Assembly: GCF_033568475.1 (NCBI RefSeq)
Contig: NW_027331831.1
Coordinates: 4,216,001 to 4,280,000 of the forward strand
DNA length: 64,000 bases
Direction of reading: 5' to 3'
Source of the DNA: Henckelia pumila
Lineage: Eukaryota; Streptophyta; Magnoliopsida; Lamiales; Gesneriaceae
Below are positions 57,747 through 64,000 of this stretch, piece after piece; within the stretch, counting starts at the first letter, position 1, and every line of letters starts with the position of its first letter. Both the position numbers and the translations under genes were made by a program. The notes beneath the pieces are model-generated. The model did no database searches, had not been told where the DNA came from, and saw nothing but the letters and a program-made list of their open reading frames with translations.

Positions 57747-59261
57747 TGTCACGCTCCGAGATTGAGACGTGCCACCGGCGTTGTTTCAAATTCACACAAA
57801 TTATAAAACAACCAGCCTCGTAGTACAGTATAAACCAAACCAGTCTATTATCATAAATAAATTCCAAAACATTGTCTTTACAACTCGATAAATCCAACAA
57901 TAACAAAACCAATGCGAAAGCGTCTAAAAACTTAATAACAAAATATTAATGTGAAAATCCCAATAATAAAAATAACAAAATTTAGTCTTATTGATCATCT
58001 ATCACCATCCCCAAACATATCTTGTTCACGAACTTCTACATCATCATCTTCATCATCTGGGAGGGAAAAGTAAGGAATGAGTGTTTTGAGAAACACTCAG
58101 CAAGTGGGGGCCGATCGATCATATCAAATATATACATATATATATATATATTTATTTCAAAAACTCATAGCATAATTCAAAGCGTAAACATTTCATATCA
58201 TGTCTTAACATAGCATAGCATGAACATCATCATAACATAATTGACATGACATAACATAGCATAACATAACTTTGGCCAGACACTGAAATTCCTCTCATTA
58301 TTCGTGGCTAACTGATCAGTCCCCTATATGTAATCCCTCTAAGGGGTGAGGTCATAGAACGGTTATTATACCCACCGTATCAGGGCCATAACATAACATG
58401 GTTCGGAAATTCCCTTTCCACTCCTAATTCGATTCATAACAGTGTCAAAACATATTTTCAGCAAAACATCATCATGAACAATATTAAATAACAAAATTTC
58501 AATGATTAGCATAAGCGATCGAATTTTTAAATCATACATAATAATTTTAAAACATAAGCCCACTTACCCAGTATGTTGGTACGAAAATCAATGACTTGAA
58601 TAAACAAAGCTTTGACCGAAACTTCAGAGAGCAATTCCCGAAAATTGGCTTACTGACTTCAATAATTTTTGGTAGAATAGATTGGACTTCTCTTCACAAC
58701 TCTCCACTCTCCTTTTTCAAGCAATTTCCTTTCAAATCCTAGATTATCCCCACGTGAGATTATGAAAAAAGAAAAGTTGACAATTTCCTTTGACCCAAAT
58801 CTTTGCAGCCTTGAATTCGAAAGTGGTCTGACACAACTTGAGACAAAATTTCAAAAATAAAGAAAAGAGGGTGGACCGAGTGATGACTTTAGGTGGCAGC
58901 CTTCACGCAGAACATGGGCAGAATAATTGTAATTTGCTGCTCTCGAAAATATGGAGAGGAAAATGAGAGAATGGGTAGGATTTTGGACGAAGGGTATTCT
59001 GAGAGCTGAAGGGTGGTTCTTGCACTTAAATAGGAGACTAAAAATCGTCCAAAAAGGAGGAAGAAAATCTCCTTGATTTCGTGCATTAAGGAAGGAAAAA
59101 TCTGCATCCATATAACTTGGTTCGGTTGCTGCCAATACAAAGATTTGTTCCAAGATTTTCGCCATCACCGTGCACTAATTAGAATGAAATATTTGCCTTC
59201 CATGCTTGAGAGTTTTATTCCTTGTTGAAGGAACTTGGGGCCAACGTTTTGGGTTTTTACA
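57747..59261 (-). mobile_element. Solo LTR of a Gypsy (Tekay-related) family
   Basis: 1515 bp with TG...CA ends inserted in RNase H coding DNA. The flanks CCAAA (57742-57746) and CCAAT (59262-59266) are a 5-bp TSD with one change. Excising it restores the Copia frame (..DKAQ then SSDSKP). It contains no retroviral domain. On the minus strand it begins TGTAAAAACCC, like the TGTAACACCC start of the Tekay-type LTRs here, and shares features such as an ACATAACATA-rich stretch and a 'ctgatcagtc' motif. Strand is inferred from that. Confidence 0.75.
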
Positions 59262-59492
59262 CCAATCATCTGATTCAAAACCCGTAGATGAAACAAACTT
59301 TCGAAGCATAGTTGGTGCCCTTCAATACCTTACTTTCACCAGGCCAGATATAATTTATGCAGTCAACAAAGTCTCTCAATTCCTTAGCAATCCTACACTA
59401 GTTCATCTAAAGGCAGTAAAGCGAATTTTGAGATACTTAAACGGTACTCAAAACTTGGGTCTCCGTTATATAAGCCAAAGTCCTACAACTCT

Positions 59493-60078
59493 TGTTGAAT
59501 CTCACAGCAGAAACAAGAACAGAGAAATAACCAAACTCACAAATATAACAGCATAACAAGAAACAAGCTATCAACTCAGAAAATCAACACGAACACAGGG
59601 AATTACTTGGTTCGGATTATAACAAATCCTACATCCAAGGTTCTGGGTTTTCACCCAAATGAATTCACTAATACTCAATCAAAGATCTCGTCCTTTACAA
59701 CCCCAAATCACATGAATCAAGAGCTACACCAGAAACTCAATTGATATACACAAGAACAAGAAGAATACAGGGATAATCGATGTTCCAGCTCCTTCAAGAT
59801 GCTCCTCGACTTTCTATCTCCAAGATCAGGAGATTTCCCTTATCTGTTCTTCGAATAAATGATTAGGCGGAAAAACGATGATCCTCTCTCGTGGCTAGCT
59901 CTCTCTGATTGTTTTAATCTTCCTTGTTGCAGTTCGTACCCTTAATTCTGTTTTGAGCTAAGTTAACGATATCAACTAACTGAGAGTTAATCCAAGCCAT
60001 TGGATCAAGACTTAACTCCAAGACCAATCTTGACCCTCCATTGCAACTAATTGCAAAGTCAATCATAAAGTCTTCACA
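59493..60078 (-). repeat. 3' LTR of the right-edge Copia
   Basis: 586 bp with TG...CA ends, located between the interrupted older element and the purine tract. The 5' LTR lies beyond base 64000, so identity cannot be measured. Confidence 0.7.
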
Positions 60079-60149
60079 AATCTCCACCTTTGACTGAATT
60101 TGTTGAATCAAGTGAATCCATCTGAGTTCCTCTTAAAGTAAAGCTTTGA

Positions 60150-63100
60150 TTAATCCAGTAGCTTGAGCATACCCAATGATTGATTGAGTTTGCTCAATGG
60201 TACTACTTTCGTCAGCATATCTGCAGGATTGATCATCGTATCAATCTTCTGAATCTTTACTAAGCCTCTAGATATGATGTCTCTCACAAAATGTAATCGA
60301 ACATCTATGTGTTTTGTCCTTTCATGAAAAACAGAATTCTTGGACAGATGTATCGCACTTTGTGAATCACAAAATACTGTTACATTTTCCTGCTCAAAAC
60401 CTAATTCAGAAATGAATCCACCAATCCAAAGACTTTCTTTCACTGCTTCAGTCAAGCTAATGTATTCAGCTTCTGTTGTTGATAAAGCAACAACACTTTG
60501 TAAGTGTGATTTCCAGCTTACTACATTACCACCAACTGTGAATACATATCCTGAAATCGATCTCCTTTTGTCAAGATCAGCCGCGTAATCTGAGTCACAA
60601 TTACCAGTAACTTCACATATATTTGCAGTGGTCTTTGAGTATTTTAACTTCAGCTTTGTAGTTCCTTTCAAGTATCTCATAAGCCACTTAACTGCCTGCC
60701 AATGCTCTCGACTTGGTCCACTCATGAATCTACTTAAAAGTCCTAGAGCATATGTGATATCTGGTCTTGTTGAGACCATCATATACATAATACTCCCTAC
60801 TGCATTAGAGTAAGGAATATTCTTCATATGAACAGCTTCAAGCTCCTCTTGATCTTGCGTCACTGCCACTAACTTGAAGTGTGCTCCAATAGGTGTATTT
60901 ACTGTCCTTGCATCAGTCATTTTAAAGAGATTTAAAACCTTGTTTATGTACCTCTCTTGCGACAAGAACAAAGTTTTCTGTTGTCTATTCCTCATAATCT
61001 CAACACCTAATATTTGTTTTGCTGCACCAAGATCTTTCATTTCAAATTCAGTATTGAGTTGCTGCTTTAAACTTTGAATTTCCCTAGGATCTTTACATGC
61101 TATGAGCATATCATCTAGATAGATCAATAGATAGATGTATGACTGATTTTGAAGTTTCTTGAGATACACACAGCTATCATACTTTGATCTATAATATCCT
61201 AGTTGTAGCATAAAATCATCAAACCGTTTATACCACTGCCTAGGAGATTGTTTAAGGCCATAGAGAGATTTCTGTAACAAGCATACTTTTCCAGATTGAT
61301 GTCTAACTTCAAAACCTTTTGGTTGAGACATCAGAATCTGTTCTTCAAGATTTCCGTGTAGGAATGCTGTTTTAACATCTAACTGCTCTAGTTCAAGGTC
61401 TTGTATTGCAGTGATAGCAAGTAGAATTCTGATAGAAGAATGCTTAACCACAGGAGAGAACACTTCATGATAATCGATCCCTTCCACTTGTGAAAAACCT
61501 TTAGCAACTAATCTGGCCTTAAACCTTGGTTCTTCAACTCCTGGAACTCCTGGTTTCCTTTTGTATATCCATTTACAACCAATCACCCTTTTATCTTTAG
61601 GCTTATCAACCAATACCCAAGTGTTGTTCTTGATTAAAGACTTGAACTCATCTTGCATAGCCCTTAGCCACAATGCACTGTCCCTACAGTGCATAGCTTC
61701 TGTATAGGTGGTTGGCTCTTCCAGATCCACCAATTCAGCCACATTAAGAGCAAAGGCTGTAAATTCAGAAGATGCAAATCTTGATGGCAGCTTTATTTCT
61801 CTTCTGACTCTGTCCCTTGCTAGTTTATAATCTTCCAGATTATGATCTTGATCCTTATCATCACCTTGTGGATCTCTGTTTTCTGTTAAAACATGATATT
61901 CTTGATTTTCCATGTGACTGATATCATAAGAATCCTCAGATTGTTGGTGATTAGCTCCACCTTCATCCTTATTCTGAGTATTGCTGTATGAGTGAACCTG
62001 ATCAGTTTCCTGTAAAGCCTGCTCAGCTTGTTTAGAGCTGGCTGCTGCTGGGACATCTTTGTTAGCATAAAAGACAGACTCATTAAATACCACATCCCTA
62101 CTGATTATGCACTTTTGCTCATCTAAAAGCCAGATTTTGTATCCTTTTACACCAGTAGGATATCCTAAAAAAATACCCTTCTTAGCTCTAGGACTTAACT
62201 TTCCCTGATTAGCATGAATATACACAACACAACCAAAAATCCTTAAATGCTTATAATTTGGTTTCAATTTAGACCACTTGTTTTTAGGCACCATAAATTC
62301 AATGGCAGAGGAGGGTGACAGATTTATCAAATAACAAGCAGTAGAGGCTGCCTCTGCCCAGAATTTTGGTGGCAAACCACTTTCACTAAGCATGCACCTT
62401 ACTTTGTTCATTATTGATCTATTCATGCGCTCTGCTACTCCGTTTTGTTGTGGTGTGTAGGTACAAGTCCTATGCCTAGCAATACCATTTTTAACACAAT
62501 ATTCATCAAACTCATGATTACAAAACTCTAAACCATTATCAGTTCTCAAGATCTTTATTTTATTTCCAGATTGGTTTTCAACTAAGGTTTTCCAATCTAC
62601 AAACTTAGCAAAAGCTTGATCTTTTGTTTTTAGGAAATAAAGCCAAACTTTCCTAGAGAAATCATCAATAAAGAAAATAAAATACTGAGATTTTGATAGT
62701 GATAGAGGTACCTGTGGAGAGCCCCAAAGATCAGCATGTATATAATCCAGAGGTAGTTTCGTATTATGAGAAGCTGTGTTAAAGCTCAATCTATGAGTTT
62801 TCCCAAGGACACAATTTTCACAGAAGTCCAAAGCAGTGATCTGTTTTTGATCCAGGAATCCTTGTTTAATGAGTTCTTGTTGTCCTTTCAAACTCATATG
62901 GCCAAGTCTTTGATGCCAAAGGTGTGTATGATTCTTGTCAGTTGTAGTAACATTGATTTCTGATGTCAAAGTAGTTCCTTGAAGAATATACAATCCATGC
63001 CTTAGAATGGCCTTCATAATAACCAGTGATCCTTTTACCACTTTAAGAGTGCCACTTTGTGCTTTATAACTCAGCCCCTTTTGATCTAAGGTACCCAAAG

Positions 63101-64000
63101 AGATCAGATTTCTCTTCAAGTCTGGAATATATCTTACATCTGTTAAGATCTTGATGGAACCATCCCACATTCTCAGCTTAATAAAACCAGTCCCTTGAAT
63201 TTTACAGGATTGATTATTCCCAAGAAGTACATATCCTGAATCTGCTCCTTGAAATGCAGTGAACCAGTCTTTCCTTGGAGACATGTGATAAGAACATCCA
63301 GAGTCCAATATCCATTCTTCCTTAGGATCTTCAGTGGAGATGGTTAAGACCTCAGCTTCTTCATATCCTTCAAGGATATTTGCAGCATCTGTAACAGGAA
63401 GATTCTCCTGTCCTTGATTCAACTTTCTTAAAGGGCAGAACCTCCTAATATGGCCCTCTTTCTTACAGGACCAGCATGTTCTCTTTGGTCTTGACTTAGA
63501 TCTAGACTTTGATCTACATCTACTTGCTGATCCTTTTCTTTCAAGTGACCTACCTCTTATGTTCAAACCTTCTCCAGTAGATTTATAAGGCTTGCCATTA
63601 GCCTTCAAATCTAGTTCCTTGGAATAAGCAGCTCATGTTACTTCTTCAAGAGTTAGAGTTTCTTTGCCATACTTCAAAGTATCTCTAAGATGATCATAGG
63701 CCTTCGGCAGAGAATTAAGTAAGAAAATAGCTTGATCTTCTTCATCAATTTTCACATCCATGTTCTCAAGATCTGATAACAGTTTTGTGAACTCATCAAC
63801 ATTCTCATCAATCGACTTATTTTCATCCATATTATAACTGTAGAACTTCTGCTTTAGATAGATTCTATTAGGCAACGCTTTTGTCATGTATAATTGCTCT
63901 AATTTGAGCCACATATCAGCTGCCGTTTTCTCCCTTACCACCTTCCTGAGAATTTGGTCACTTAGGCTGAGAACAATAGTGTTTCTAGCCTTCTTTAATA
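60150..64000 (-). CDS. Copia gag-pol, nearly intact, partial
   Basis: One frame is open from the window edge to 60150 except for a single TGA at 63633-63635. Gag UBN2 region: TAADMWLKLEQLYMTK and KQKFYSYNMDENKSIDENVD. After the TGA come an Arg/Ser-rich stretch, CCHC CWSCKKEGHIRRFC (near 63450), protease WILDSGCSYHMSP (near 63290), pre-integrase LWHQRLGHMS, integrase FFIDDFSRKVWLYF and LRTDNGLEFC (near 62530), RT QLDVKTAFLHGN and YLDDMLIAC (near 61105), and RNase H STTEAEYISLTEAV (near 60465), ending SLGMLKLLD. About 1,150 codons follow the TGA. The Gag N-terminus lies outside the window. Confidence 0.88.

Larger units (their letters stand above)
54119..59492 (+). pseudogene. Decayed Copia gag-pol, interrupted by two insertions
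   Basis: Gag starts at 54119 (MASEPVTQKQ), shifts frame near 54540, and continues through KKGSRSLEEYLKEFKFICDN, CCHC CQICEKPNHVAIDC (near 55060) and protease FYVDSGATSHMTND (near 55180). The frame shifts again near 55750-55900 inside integrase, which resumes with FQCDGGGEFSS and [13 protein letters not shown] starts near 56930, shifts near 57090, and shows [12 protein letters not shown] and [10 protein letters not shown] near 57500. At 57746 a solo LTR splits it. RNase H resumes at 59262 (SKPVDETNFRSIVGALQYL) and is cut at 59492 by the next Copia element. RE1-like Copia by overall resemblance. Confidence 0.85.
59493..64000 (-). mobile_element. Copia retrotransposon, right end outside the window
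   Basis: The 3' LTR is 59493-60078 (586 bp, TGTTGAATC...CTTCACA on the plus strand). A purine tract, minus-strand CAAAGGTGGAGATT, abuts it (60079-60092). Gag-pol follows on the minus strand to the window edge. The element sits in the RNase H region of the plus-strand Copia pseudo-element. Confidence 0.85.

Noticed and set aside
58851..59168. 105-residue minus-strand ORF
   Set aside because: Falls within the solo LTR and has no similarity to retroviral or host domains.

Overview
This is a 64-kb piece of a plant nuclear genome, almost certainly a eudicot. The signs are AT-rich spacers, spliced genes with GT-AG introns, a P-class PPR gene, a remorin, a plastid-type S1-domain gene and several plant LTR-retrotransposon lineages. 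The defensin-like genes and repeat families would fit an asterid, but I cannot name the species.

Layout. 1-9243 is AT-rich and gene-poor. It holds a truncated hAT element, three hAT-type MITEs with 8-bp target-site duplications (TSDs), two fold-back elements, and the first of three related two-exon genes for secreted 8-cysteine defensin-like (DEFL) peptides (6450-6888). A complete Sirevirus-type Copia element on the minus strand occupies 9244-19278 (835-bp LTRs, TSD GCCTC). A second hAT derivative follows at 19413-20268, then DEFL gene 2 (20602-21118). Next is a nest of insertions: a short fragment of a PPR gene is split by a minus-strand Copia element (21514-36475), whose gag is itself split by a young Tekay/Del-type Gypsy element (25382-35595, 2.7-kb LTRs, TSD GCAAC). 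A duplicate of the DEFL neighbourhood (37137-39420) carries DEFL gene 3 (38615-39141).

The genic part is 39485-52903. It holds a 14-exon minus-strand gene for a plastid-type S1-domain RNA-binding protein, a divergently placed intact PPR gene (48025-50049) with a tRNA-derived SINE between them, and a 5-exon remorin gene on the minus strand. From 53820 to the right edge is another nest: a plus-strand Copia pseudo-element, broken by a 1.5-kb solo LTR and then by a minus-strand Copia element with a nearly open gag-pol that leaves the window.

How it fits together. The three DEFL genes come from a duplicated module whose copies were later pushed apart by retrotransposons. The module copies act as empty-site controls for some insertions. 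The PPR fragment between DEFL 2 and 3 matches codons of the intact PPR gene about 12-27 kb away.

The two strongest unusual signals are: (1) a nested-palindrome motif of about 40 bp present 15 times in the Sirevirus, in both LTRs, the spacer and inside its coding regions; and (2) a 195-bp segment with splice signals between gag and protease of the Tekay-type element, whose removal fuses Gag to Pol in frame.
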